This document shows, in pieces, positions 1 through 18,652 of a DNA stretch of 64,000 nucleotides. A model generated the notes under the pieces. It made no database searches. It was not told where the DNA came from and saw nothing but the letters and a program-made list of their open reading frames with translations. The position numbers were made by a program, and so were the translations under genes. This DNA comes from Daphnia carinata (lineage: Eukaryota > Arthropoda > Branchiopoda > Diplostraca > Daphniidae). Each line of letters begins with the position of its first letter. The first letter of the stretch is position 1. The stretch spans positions 5,116,424 to 5,180,423 of the forward strand of contig NC_081334.1 in NCBI RefSeq assembly GCF_022539665.2, in the 5' to 3' direction.

Positions 1-233
1 TTAACAATAGTCAATCGTATAGGTTCGTCCAAAGTATTGAATTCTGGCGTTCCTTCTCCGTTTACAGGTTTGGAGATGGAGGGAATACTGTCCATTTTGC
101 CACTGACGTCAACAAGGTAATCTTCATTCTAAAAATTAAATTGTTGAGTTTCACTCGCAGTTCGTTAAGCGATTACAGCAAAAACAATTACTGATGGCGA
201 GGAAAACGGCGGAAGCGAGCTGAATTCCTCCAT
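1..233 (-). CDS. YIPF6-like Golgi membrane protein, 5' end only (partial)
   Basis: Two coding exons read on the minus strand and then run off the window edge. Exon 1 is 192-233 (14 codons from an ATG), followed by a GT-AG intron of 63 bp. Exon 2 starts at 128 and continues past base 1. The last visible stretch, EFNTLDEPIRLTIV, resembles the segment just before the Yip1 domain in YIPF6, where a TLNESVR-like motif precedes a conserved RDLKAV-like block. YIPF6 is a multi-pass Golgi protein of the Yip/YIPF family that works with Rab GTPases in vesicle traffic. Only about 57 N-terminal residues are visible and no membrane segment is included, so the call rests on one short motif plus the acidic N-terminal tail. 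The exon structure itself is more secure than the name. Confidence 0.45.
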
Positions 234-870
234 TTCAATTTGCCACGTCTGTGCTTTTGAATGCTCAACACAACAGTAGGCTGCTGTCGAAGATGCAGCT
301 GATTGACGTAGCAGACGAACTAAGCGAGTTGTTGAAAAGTTTGCAGTGGCCACACGTCACCAAAAAAATCTCTAGTTGGCATTTTAAAATGATTTACAAC
401 GGCAAAGATTTATCCACTTTATTGTATTTTCAATTCAAGTGTCTTGTTTTATGAGGGGTTAGAGACAATTCTCTAGGGAGGCTCATTATAATCAGCAGCG
501 GGAACGTCAACCGAGCTATAGTGTCCATTTTCTTAAAACGGAAACCTACACTCTCCGTTTTCGTTTCCTGGCATGTGTTTTATGGCATCAACATCAATGC
601 AACGTGTAGCGTCTGTGTGTGTATGTGCTTTTCAACATTAAGAGGACCTTGCGACAAATTCCGAATCTTGGCTCTTTGTCTCGTCGTCATCGTGGTCTAG
701 GGGAAACGCATCTCATAGAGAGGTATAACGTATTCATATTCCATGCTGCTTTCAGGATGTGTCAATTTCTACTACATTAAAACGGGACGCGTAAGAAAAA
801 AAAAACAATAAATTTTTGCAACAGTTAAGCTGGGTACTTTGCACCAGAAGAGTCAGGTGAACGTATCAAA
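234..870. other. Intergenic stretch: YIPF6-like promoter side and TMEM131 3' UTR
   Basis: No supported coding exon. Both flanking genes are on the minus strand, so this should hold the 3' UTR of TMEM131 (right side) and the promoter and 5' UTR of the YIPF6-like gene (left side). Short frames here show no recognisable family. Confidence 0.6.
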
Positions 871-3800
871 TTAAAACTGGGAGTATGACGGCCACGACTC
901 ATTGCTGGGTGCATTGTTGTTATGTGTTATCGTCGAATCCCACAAACCATTGTTGTTTACAAGTCCAAGATTCGGCGTCTGTTGCGGGTTGGTCATAGCC
1001 ATGTTTGGCGAACCGTTGTGAAGCAAAGGCTCTTGATTCCGCCGCTGTTGTTGTCTCGACACTTCGAACCAATGAGGAACCGACCACGGTGAAAAAACGC
1101 GATTCATTGGATTCGTATTGTTTAGCGTTTGTAACAATGAAGCCGGGGGACTTGCTTGGACTTCTGGCCATACGTCAGGCGCCGTCGCAGATGAATACGA
1201 ACTACTGGCAGGCCACATGGAACTGCCAATGTTGGTCGATTCTGTATAATCGCAAGTCAGTCGCGGCAATCCCAACCAATCGCGCGATTCTAGTTGCTGT
1301 TCATGTTGGTTTCGATCGTGCGGAGATCTACTGCGGCCGTCGGGCCACCAAGCGCCAGACTGGGCCGATGCTTGGCTGGTGGACGACGACAGATTGTACC
1401 ACGGTTGACTGTCCGTGTTCCATGTTGACGAAGATGGTGACGATGGCGGTGGCGAGCCTTTCTCTCTGGGATGTCGATATCCAATCGGTTTGGGCAACAC
1501 CGTGTGCTCTTCTGGGACGCGTCGGACTTCAGGTATGATTTTTCCTACAGGTGGTTGGGGACGGTTGGTTGTCTGCTGTAGTAAAGGAGTGACAGGGGTT
1601 TTAACTAAAGGTTTATTGTGCGTTCGTGGTTGCCAAACAGACGCCACAGGGGTTGTTGTTGTACTGGTGATGACTGTTGTTGCCGCAATTTCAGTCACTT
1701 TCTTAGAAGCCTCTACATTGGTAACGTTGGTTGATGTTGCCACGGCAGCCACTGGCGGTTTATTAGAGCTCTTGGGCGGCGCTGGAGGATTTTTCGATTT
1801 ATGAACGTTCGGCGTGACCGTTTTGTTGCGGTTGTTTGAAGGAACCGAAGAACTCCGTCCGCGTTTTCCACTCGGCTCATCATCGGCTGTTTTTATTTCT
1901 TGGGCATTTGAAGCTTGTTGTGACGCAACAGCTAGGATGGAAGGGGCTGCAGTGGCAATGGGGGAAGAAGTAGCGGGCGAAGCAGCATTCGCAACAGCCT
2001 TAGCAGTTGCTTTCGTTTCTTCGTGAACGGAAGCAGACGACTTGGATTTGGTCTTCTTATTATTTGGTTTGGGTTTGAACAAACGTGTCTCCTCCTTGGT
2101 AGTGACGACTTTGAGAGTCGGCGCTGGCAGTGTGGGGGGCGGGGGAGGCACGTTTGCAGACGGTGGGGGCGTTTGGCTCCGCTGCGAGGAATTGCTTATA
2201 GTCGGCGACGGTGTAGCTGAACGTTTCGGAGCGGGTGGAGTCCAAGGGGCAAGAGGAGGAGATTTGACGGTCGCCAATGGAGCGACCGACTGCAACGCCG
2301 ATCGCGATTTATTCTTAGACTTGTTCTTCTTACCACGCCCACTTGTACTTTTGGTGCTAACCTCTACTGGAGAAGGGACGACAGACGTCGGAGCAGGCAC
2401 CGGTGGAGAGGACAATTGGGTTGATGCCTCTTTCCCGACAGCCCTGAAAAATTCAATATTTGAAATGACATCAAAATTATTATTTTCACGAACAGCGTAA
2501 TACCTGAGATCAAGCAAATGGCCAGCTGATGGCGAATACTCTAAATCGCTGCCCTCCCGAGAAGCGGCATGGGCGGCAACAACAGTCACCATAGACACGA
2601 CGCTGGATCGGAGGATGCGGTCAGCTTCTACCGTGGCGGCCGTGACGACGCAGAGGAGTAGAAAGACGGAGACTGCGACGGAGCCATAATAAAAGAAGAG
2701 TTCCCAGTTGGGACGAGGGAGGACGGCCGCGCAGAGCACAAGCATATGAGTGGGCAAGGTGGCCATCAGCGTGTAATTGAGTGGCGTCTCCTGGCCACCG
2801 ACGGTCGAATGGAGTCGGAGCGTTCGCACAACGCGGGTCTGAGTGAAATCCGGCGTGAAAGCCACCTCCATTGAAAGGCTCTGGTTGGGCAAAAGTGTCA
2901 GGGGTTGACACTGAAGAACACGGAAGCCGTAGCCCTCACAAGGCGATTGATTGATGTCGAATCCCGTGATGGTGATGGGAAAGGGACCACGGTTGCGGGC
3001 CGTAAATGTCCGCTTGACTGTCACGCTGGGCAAGAGATACTGGAAACGACTCTGCCATGCACCGCCGTTAGGGCCAGCCTCGCAGTTCTTCAAATGCTGT
3101 TCGCCGATATCGAAAAGCAGCGGTTGAGACGAGCCGGGCTTGCGGTTAGCCAACAAGAACTTGGCCGATTGTCCTTGGCCCGAGAGACTTACGAGTTCCA
3201 ACCCCGTCACGTTGTTCTTGATGACGAGCAACGAACGATATTTTAGATCTGTGGTGGGACTGAAAGTCACGCTCAATTGTGCTTGGGAGCCGGGCGTCAG
3301 ATAGACCATAACGCTATCCTGCGATTCGTGTTCGTCGCCCTCCGCCTCCGTCAGCATGAAAGCCGACCGCTTCAAATGTTGTTTATTCTTCTTGAGGCCA
3401 CCGAGCGAAGGCAATTCGATGCCTTCCGTCAAGTGGGCTGGCAGTTTGGCCACCAACTCCTTCATCTCCACCTGGGCGTCTTCCAGCCAGAGAATTTGCG
3501 CCAACACAACGCTGGCCGTCGGGTTGGCCAACTTCAGATCCATCCGACTGCTGCGGCCCATTTCCGTCAGTGGAAAATGGAGACGGCGCTTGGTAGCCAA
3601 CCGCGGCCAGTTGACGTCGACGCGCAGCGGCATCTCCGTAAAGCCGATCTCTTTGGTGACGAGTTTCACTGATGCTACCTGATTCCAGATAGACTGACTG
3701 AGGGATTCGTAGCAGCGATAGAGCGCTGTGGTCAGATCGAGGTCCCCCAACGCGTTCCACCATCGTTGTTGGCCTAGCTGCCAATCGTTGACGAGTTTGC

Positions 3801-6797
3801 TGAGGGGCGACGCAGCACAATGCCAGTCGAGCGGGTAAGCCAGCCGAGCGACACCGGCCGACTGCATAGCGTGGATGATGGACGACGCGTTCCCATTGTA
3901 AAGGTTAAAACTCAGCTTGTGCTGAAATGGCGCTGGAGCTTGGAAGCCCACCACCGTCACAGATTCGTTAAGCGTCGAATTGAGGCGGACCTGCGTTTAA
4001 AAGAAAAAAAAGGGAAAATAGTTTGATTGCACGCAGTTTACATTTCAAAATGTCATAATAATTATCTCACCTCGGTAGTCAAGTATGGATCTAAAAAATT
4101 GGCTTTCCAAGGAAGCGGAGCAGGGATGGTCCTGATGCTTCCAGAAACTGTTCGGTAACGAAGCGTAATTGCTACTGTTTCCAGAACGGTGCGCACATGA
4201 ACAATCAACGCCGAAGAAAAGTCTCCCTCACGCGCCTCGTCCAATTGCATCAGGATCTGCAATTGAAAAACCGCAAAGCTTCCCGGTCTAACAGTTGTGG
4301 CCATTGTCAAATTGCTGTAATGAAAGCGATTCTTAAAATGCGACGGTGTTCCGCTTTCGCTACCCAGGTACGTCAGGACGGCGTTGCTGCAATTAGTCCC
4401 CCAGCCCTGCAGGGAAACTCCCACGGGATTGGGATTCCACAGAGCCAAGTGAATTTCTTTGCTGGAGCCTTCCGTTAGCCAACCAATAAAACGGTTCGTG
4501 GCATTGTTCCCTTTTGATTCGGGATCATCTTCTTCTTGTTCACTTCTCCAGATGGGGACGACTTTGCCGGAAAAGACGCTCACGGGGATGTCCAGTCCAG
4601 CAGAGGCGTTTGTTTTTAAATGAAGATTAGCCACAAATGGCGTCCCAAGAAGAGGAGGCATTTTCACCAAACAGAGTTGTAGCAGCGATCCTTGCTCCCG
4701 TGTCCTTAAAACTGTCTGGCTAAAGTTTCGAGCTTCGATGTACTCCTAAATAATGGAAAAGCAAGTTAGGGGAAAGATGTCGACACCACACTACTTTCCA
4801 ACTTACTTGTACAGAAAGTGAAGCACTGAGAACTGCTACAGGCAGCGCGAATTCATTATCGACGCTAAGTGGCTGACACGACGGCAACTGGAGGTGTTGA
4901 CTGGCCAGAAATTGAGTCGACGAGCGATTGTACCTTAAGTAACTGGCCGCCACCGTAATCTGATAGCCGACTGTAGCTTTGTACTGACCACTCTTCGACT
5001 GGACCACTATGCGGCCACTGGTCGTTCTCAGTTGACTCGCACTAGAAGCTATTCAAAACAAAATGAAATGTATATTGACAGTTGGATGGGTGTCAAACGC
5101 ACGCTCAACTTACGATGAAAGGTAACTAGAGCAACCAGAGTAGGTGTTGTCAGAGATGGCGGCACCTTCACCGGATTGAATTCGATCGACAATCCTTCGC
5201 TTAGCGGCATGGCCGTCACCGTCTAATCGATAAAATAGCATTCATTTTCTACACTGCTATTTGTTTCGATTGATTCAAGAACAAAAACTTTGAAATGATG
5301 GCTTTCATGTACCTGAACAGTTATTGGCCGATTGCCAGAATTTATCACAAAAAGTTTAAGGGTTTTGGGAGAATCGTTGGCGTCGACAACTCCAAAGTCA
5401 AGGTACTGCTGAGGACAAAAAAGTAACGGCTGACTAGTCACTTCTAGACTGATCGGTAACATCAGTGAGCCGTGAGGATGGGCTGTATAGTTGGTTCGTA
5501 TCCTAGGCAAATAGTACCCGAAATATCAAATGCCTAAATTCCAAATGAAAATACCAAGTTGTTTGCATATACCTTACGAAAGCAGTGATATTGACGGCTC
5601 TCATGGCCAGAAAGTTGACTTTGGCGATGGCTTTGCTTTGATGCGGTGGGATGAGCCACCAGTCGAGCGATTCATTCTCGCGCTCTCCTCCCATCGGCAT
5701 TTCCAGGTGGATGTCGCAGCTACTGCCAAACATTTCCAGCACCTAACCAATTTCAAACACACTCGCTTAATATTTTGCGCTGTGATAGTATAACTGTCAT
5801 CATGCGACAGAGAAATGCTAATTGCAACAGTCCATCATATTTTGCACGAACCTGTAATGCGGATGCAAAGGGGTTGTAGAGATGAATCAACGGGGAAAAG
5901 GTGGTGTTGACTGGAATCCGCACGTTCACAAACGGCTTGGCAAGAAAAGGATTGGGCAGACCGCGGGCTTGTATCTGGAATAAGAATTACCATTTGAAAC
6001 AGGTTTTGTCATGAATCTTCTTTATTGTAATATTATTTACCCTGTAAGGGAATGAACCCCTAGTGGTGTGAATGTACAAGGTGTCTTCCACATACCCCTC
6101 TTCTCGACTAAGAAAAACTACTTCAAATGAAGTATTTGCTGATGATTCAAGTACCTGGAAAACAAAAAAAAAAATTAAGCAATTAGTGATCTACACGAGA
6201 CTTTATGTTAAGCCTGCAAAAAAATTAAAAAACTAACCTTATCTTCCACGAATGAACAGTGAAAGTGGAGTGATGAACCAGAGATCGAAAGTATGTTGAT
6301 GGGCTTTTCGTGAATCCTGTTGTTCTTGATGTTCACTTTTTGTCTCCACACCACACTAACAGCACTGGAAGAATAGAATCAAAATGGAATGAATGCATCA
6401 GCTGATACAAAAGGACAATGTTGCTTACCAGTCCCCAAAGTCCAGTAGAGGGGGATCAAACAACAGACTCCCATGACTATCTGTTATCAAATTACTCTAA
6501 AAAACAAAAGAAAATAACAATTATGTCTCCTTTTAGTAACAGAATCTCTGGTAGTCACCTGCTTTTTAACATGGTTTGCAATCGGCTGAATTGGTTTTCC
6601 CTCTTCCTGCCTGATGTTCTGGCTTAGACCAACTGTAGACAGAGATAATGGGTTCACAATTGAATTATTGAATGAAACAGAAAGAATGTTGTGTGCTTAC
6701 TTTTGTCATGGCTCACTCCCAAAACAACCAGAGTAAGAAGAGGAGCCAGTACTGTTAGAGTTACTGCTGTCTTTGCACAATTTCTGCAGCAGATCAT
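871..6797 (-). CDS. TMEM131: Transmembrane protein 131 homologue (TMEM131)
   Basis: A large single-pass ER/Golgi protein of about 1,682 residues. The start at 6797 gives a Cys-rich signal peptide (MICCRNCAKTAVTLTVLAPL). Exons: 6701-6797, 6559-6632, 6429-6496, 6238-6364, 6041-6154, 5852-5974, 5573-5742, 5313-5502, 5114-5222, 4807-5048, 4071-4745 and 3990-871, the last with a probable internal 60-bp intron at 2444-2503. Exons 3-4 (LLFDPPLLDFGD, then repeated beta-rich blocks) match the N-terminal PapD-like domain; the phrase LPNPFLAKPFVNVRIPVN and the block after it match the TMEM131 core. One membrane helix lies near residues 1090-1115 (FFYYGSVAVSVFLLLCVV). The cytosolic tail of about 560 residues is low-complexity, rich in Pro, Ser, Thr and Asn. 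In the family, the PapD-like domain binds procollagen and the tail binds TRAPP III for ER-to-Golgi transport. The family call is firm; the internal intron needs transcript data. Confidence 0.88.
2444..2503 (-). other. Probable in-frame 60-bp intron in the last TMEM131 exon
   Basis: On the minus strand this AT-rich segment begins GTATTACG and ends TTTTTCAG, and it splits an Arg codon (AG|G). It is 60 nt long and has no stop, so it reads through in frame as 20 residues just after the membrane helix. Its size and base composition match the other introns of the gene, so I treat it as an intron rather than coding sequence. Confidence 0.65.
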
Positions 6798-8955
6798 GCT
6801 GGAAATAGTTTCTCGTCGTCGATCATGTGCCTACTGTAATGGCTTATCCTTCCACTGAAATGTGAAAAACGTTCTTTTACAACTATCTCACGATCTGATT
6901 GCTGCTTTCTGCCTAGAATTCTTAAACGAAGAGAAACGAGCTTCCGAAATAAACAGCACGGATCATTTTCGTTCGCACATGCGTACTGAAAATCCAAAAT
7001 CTCTCCGTGGGTCGACATCCCACTGTTTAGGCTCTAGCCTAGGGCTAAACGGCAAGTCCAGTTCATGACGTCATTTCACTGTTAAACCACTCGTTTTTTG
7101 TTTTGTTTTTTGTTTTACTTTTGCAGCTTTGAAATACCTTTCCTTGGTTACCGTCGTTTCTTTCTAACTGGCAGCAGGTGAAACAAGAAATGCGATAATC
7201 GGGAGGAAACAGGTTATGCTATGGCAACAAGCAAAACTTGCACGCACTGCTCGGTTCTTCTGACAACTTGGCCGTTGGGCTATTGAATCGTCGTCACCTT
7301 GGGCATGGAAGAAAAAAAATCATTAGAAACACGTTTCTTTTCTCTTATGTTCTAAATAGGCAACAGGCGAAACTCTAAAACATGAACCATCTGTTTGATG
7401 ACCGTAGGTTTTTGGGTGGAGAAGCCGCAGGGTGTTCGACGTGAAGAGATTAAGAGAAATAATAATAGAGGTGCTTTTTTATTGATTGGATGAGAGAACA
7501 TGCTCATATATATTGCGGTTAACCAACGATTCGTTCAAGGATCACGATCGTGATGGGTTACGAATATGAAAGGAGTTAACGAAACGACCGTTGCCAGCAC
7601 AACACGACGGTCTTGCAAAATATTGCCAAATGAAGTAACCCTAAAAAAATGATGAACCAACAAAGACAATGTATTTCCATTCTCTAACCATGCGAATAAT
7701 GAAGACCGCTCTTGTTCCGTTTCTTTTTTCTTTCTTCTTCGATATTCTGATACAGTAATTTTACCATCGATTTATGACAATAAAAATACTCAAACGAAAT
7801 GATAACACAATGATATTGATAAAAGTTTCCAAGTAGCAAGAAAAAAGTGTTGTTTGATGTAATGAAATTCTAATGACAGGGTCAGGGGAAACGTGTCAAA
7901 AGTGTACGTGTGTTGGAAAGAAGAACTACGTAGGGCCGACGTTTTGGCGTACATTGTTCTTCTAAATCGTGATTTCTTCATCGTTTTCCTAAATGTTTCG
8001 TCGTGGCTTTCTTACATGATCCAACAGGTATACAATATAAATAATGAAACTTGAAATTGATATCTTAAAAGTAAAAACTGTAACATAATGTCTGCTGTCG
8101 CTTACTCATTGCTGGTAACAATAAAAGTGACAGAGGTAAAACAATGAAACGAACAACCCTTGTTTCTTTTCAAGACTGGGGCAAGAAACGATTCATTTAG
8201 CTGATAATTCAGAAGAAAGTCTATAATTAATAATTAGTGATCGATGAAGAGTTCAGGGAGGAGAGGCTTCATCGTATTTCTCTCTTTTCCTGATTATACT
8301 GAACAACAATACGGGAAAAAGAGGAGAATCACGTGGGACTATAGGTATGTTTTCTCTCTATATATAACTCGCCGACAACGAACAAGACACAGCACGGAAT
8401 GAGTGGGTGAGGAGGGATGAAAGCGGAAATAAGAACGAGACAGAGAGATCGAGACGAGTTGGTGGCGTAACTGTTGGTACTATGTGCAACGTCACATCTA
8501 CAAGTGACTGATCCAACTCGATTCTCCAAACTTGGGTTTAGAAAAGACTAAAAAAAAGACCACTCTAATTGATTACATGATACTTATCTCGCTCTCTGTC
8601 GTCTCAGGAACATGGAATTTCTGGGGACATGGAGAAGGGTAGTAGGACAGGAATTGGGAGATAATTAAAAAGATACACACAGAAGAGGAGATAGATGTAC
8701 ACATTGACGCAAAACGGAAAGGAAACCAAAAGAAGACAGTGAAACAAATTAGGAAAAACAAGTCTTTCGATTTCCCATTCGCTGTTGGGTTTATATCTGT
8801 TTTTCTTCTGCCCCTCTTTTACTTGCTGAATGCTTGAAACCATAAAAAAAAGGCAAATAAATACGGGAATGATTGGAAACGAGTACGGACGCTGAAACGA
8901 CGAGACTTTTGATAGTCAATTTCTCATTTTGTGTCTGCAGCCTTTCTTTTTCTGT
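6798..8955. other. Intergenic: TMEM131 promoter side and Syt1 3' UTR
   Basis: No convincing coding exon. The right part should be the long 3' UTR of synaptotagmin 1 (AT-rich, with TATATA and GAGAGA patches). The left 0.5 kb should contain the TMEM131 5' UTR and promoter. Small frames between 7790 and 8843 are low-complexity and match nothing I recognise. Confidence 0.55.
7066..7073. promoter_or_regulatory. Palindromic CRE/ATF site TGACGTCA upstream of TMEM131
   Basis: A perfect TGACGTCA lies about 270 bp upstream of the TMEM131 start codon. CREB/ATF-type bZIP factors, including ER-stress ATF6/XBP1-type factors, bind this or related cores. A role here is inferred from position only. Confidence 0.3.
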
Positions 8956-13304
<4,349 letters not shown>

Positions 13305-15286
13305 CTTCGTCGCCGTCTTGACGCTGATTTGGGGCTTTTCTTATTTATCTTCTTTTTTGTTTCCTAAATTCGAAGCACAAACGTGAACTGTATCAATCAA
13401 ATCTGTACAAATACACTCGATTTAAATCGTCTAAATCTTTTTCTTTTTCCCCAATTCATTCACTCGAAAAAAAAAAGGGGGGGGGCGCTTTTAAACTGCA
13501 AAAATGAAATGATCTGCTCACTTGGCTGTCAGTGTTCTGTTACGAACGGCAAGCAAATCAATACTAGCCGGCCAATACTAGCTGCTATACAACACGGTGC
13601 AAGGACAGCAACTCCCCCACCCTATTGTGCGTGCGTGCGCCAGGGTCTGCGCGCGGGAGTTGCCGCGTGACTCAGGCGCAGTAGTCGGAGCACTTTTTTT
13701 TTCTTTTTTTTTTAACCCCCGCTGTTTTATTTGTTTTACGTTAGGCATCTTTTTTCCCCCCTTAGCGCCCATCTTTTTCGGCCTCTACCCGGCAACCAAG
13801 CTTCAGATTGATTTTCTTTTTCTCCCTTATTTCTTCTTTTTTCGCCTACACACTTTCGCCTTCTTTTTACGTCCTGCTATTCGTCCCCAAATCCGATGGG
13901 AAATTCACGCTAATCGATCGGGATCACGTATAAATGGCGACTTGGAACGCGCACGAACCTAATTTTTCCTGTCCTTCCCGTCTCTATCGTCATAACATTT
14001 TCTTACGAATACAAATGCCATCACAACAATTAAATTATTTCTAGCTGTCCCATCTCACTGTGTTTTTCCATGACATTCACACAAAATAAATATATTAATT
14101 GCAAAAAAGTAGTGACTTACCCCAAAATGATCCGCCTCCTTCTGCCAGTTTCTGTATTCCTTTAGTTGATGGGCCCGCGATCTGATGGCATCCAACAGCT
14201 TTAGCCCGTATAATATTTGTCAACGGGTTATGCTGATTCGATCCGTATAAGCCCGCTTCGTTCCAATGGCCCACTTTGCTCCCGAACACTGTTACTATTA
14301 TTACGTTGTCGATTCGCGCGATTATTTACGTGTACCAATTTGTTTTCACACCAACTCACAACGGCACCCTCAGCTCTTGCCGATATGAAGAGATTAACAA
14401 ATTGAGAACGACGCCTGTCACCCCGGTCAAGGCTACACAGCAACTATGACGGCCACGCACAACCGTTCAATAATCTGATTTCCGATGCCTTCTGTTCAGG
14501 GAATGTTTTTTTTTTTTTAAGATTATGACGACGCTCAATTTCAAAGATGGCTGCTCGTTGACAAGCGAGAAGATAATAGAAACGGGGAAGACTTAGAAAA
14601 GGCGGACAAGCTGCGCAAGAGTTGGTGGATTCTCGCAGCTGACGGGCAGAGAAGACAAACGTTGCCGACTACACGCCCGGGCCGACATTACGACGTGCAG
14701 TGGTTCTCTATTGATCGACGCCTACTTGGCGGAGGGATGCGCACATCCCACCCAACTCGAACCGAATGAGGAGATCGACTTTCTACATCAACCCTCCCAT
14801 TTTCCCCCCCGTCGGATGAGACCGTGAGCCAAAGATGTTGTCTAGCCAAGGACGGGTCCATGCGAAAGGATCCGCCGTAGCAACTCCTCGTTTGCAAAGA
14901 TCCGCACATTCATTTTGATTTTTTTTTCGCATCCGGGAAAACAGCGCACACTCATTATCTTTTCTTTTGGTCTCTGCTTTTATCTGGATCCCATTCTCTC
15001 TTCGCGAATTCCCCTTTCACTTTTTTTTTCCACTTCGCATTTCAGGCTTTTTTTTCTATTCTTTCCGCATCCAAGGTCCCTAGATGTATATGAGCCCCAA
15101 ATTTATGGCTCTAAAGGCTCCGAGCAAAACTAAAAACAAAATAAAGAAAAATGAGGAAGAAACCAATTCTAAGCTTTACGTCGAATAAATTACTATAGCC
15201 TATTGATTTGGCTGCGCTGCAGCTGGAAAATCCTGTCCGTCAATCCTCACACGTCCATTGTCGAGAAGCTTATCAAACGCTGTTAC

Positions 15287-15323
<37 letters not shown>

Positions 15324-16725
15324 TTTTTACGCTCTGGCAAAAAGATTCCTTTCAAAATGTCAAACCATAATACCACATACATAATACGAATCTTAGTTTC
15401 ATACTTTTACCTCAGGCTCTCTTTTTTTTTGTTTGGTTCTTATCTCGTTTTTTTCTTTTTTTTTAAAGGAAATGGTCGAGTGGTGTGAAGCCGGACAGTA
15501 CGTGGGATCGAACCACTATCGACAAGAGTCTCCATTATTTTATCAAACAGCCGAATGTATGTGTGTGTGAGCGCATCATCTACAATGGGATGGGGAAAAA
15601 AAGTTGTAAATAAAATAAAATAAAGAAGAAATAAAAAGATAAAGGGAAAAAAAATATGTGGGGAACAACTGAGAAATTGATGAGCCGAATCCTTGACATG
15701 CCAGTCGTTGTACTACACCCAGCACGTCCTTGTGATCGATTTCTCCCTTTTCATCAGGGTTCGCTTCTCCGGTTCTTTGTGTGTGACCGACGCATCGGTG
15801 CTTACTTATACTTTCTTGCTTCATCCTTTTTCTCCTCCGTCTTTCTCTAGTCGATACTAAGCCAAGTTTTACATACACAATATCAGGAAAGTATGCGAAG
15901 GACAAAGATTAAAGTTAATCGGCTTCAAATAGATGGAGATGACAAGCATTTCGTCTACAGCATTTAAAAAAACAAAATGGAATACACGAAAACAGACAGC
16001 GAGATGTTTTTAAAAAAGATATACCGTAATCAGAATGGTGATAGTACGGCTGCACGGGACGAGAATGGATAGGGTCGAATGATCTTTTGACGTCGTGTCG
16101 TCATCATCTTGCCGATGTGGTTCGCAGTCTGAAGGTCGTTCACTGAAAATAGAACCTAAAGAGGGCACTTAAACGAGGTCTTGCTTGTAGGTGACCCGTG
16201 TTCGGCATTCCTCCTCCTTTCTGAAATGTCTGCAGTATATTGAATGTTACATATACATAATACACACACATAAACTGGTACACACATGAGAGAAGGAGGA
16301 CTGAAAAAAGTGTTGGGAAAAAGTGTGCTTGGTTGTTGCTCATGCGAACCTGTGAAGTGGCAAGGAATAAATACACCTGAGGGCCACAATATAGACATGT
16401 TAGCAATTAGGATTAGATAATACGATAACACACCACACCTCTATAATTAATGTATGAACGAATATTTAAAAAGAAAAGAAAACCTTCTGGGAATATCCAA
16501 AAGAATAGAGGCGAGCTATTCCGTTAATGGCCATCACGAACAAATGCGCAATATAAAAAAGGATACTAGGCAGAGACGTGTGAAAATGTGTGTGTGTTTT
16601 GGTGGACGTCACAGACTACCATAGCATACCCAAGGAGGCCTATAAAAGCAAAAGCAAGCTTAATTAAAAAGGAGCTTTGCTGATTTATAATTGGTGGTGG
16701 TGCCACGAACTGGTTTTTATCCCTT
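13305..16725. other. Intergenic: Syt1 promoter and possible 5' UTR exons, BTBD10 3' UTR
   Basis: No secure coding gene. Minus-strand segments with splice-like ends could be Syt1 5' UTR exons: about 14120-14290 (ends in a GTAAGT donor) and 16025-16142 (TTTTCAG acceptor, GTATAT donor, 118 nt). A fragment at about 15656-15790 reads as DEKGEIDHKDVLGVV, which vaguely resembles an EF-hand loop, but I could not join it into a gene. The right-hand end should be the 3' UTR of BTBD10. Confidence 0.5.
15289..15320 (+). repeat. A(32) homopolymer run
   Basis: An uninterrupted run of 32 adenines. An AATAAA lies about 100 bp before it on the same strand (15185), so a small retroposed tail is possible, but no target-site duplication or source gene is evident. 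Confidence 0.8.

Positions 16726-18652
<1,927 letters not shown>

Noticed and set aside
1005-2500. Long plus-strand frames (177, 129, 152 codons) opposite TMEM131
   Set aside because: They are antisense shadows of the low-complexity TMEM131 tail; no start context, motif or splicing supports them.
15490-15520. tRNA-like B box (GGTTCGATCCC on the minus strand)
   Set aside because: No matching A box, acceptor stem or anticodon arm; at most a decayed tRNA-derived fragment.
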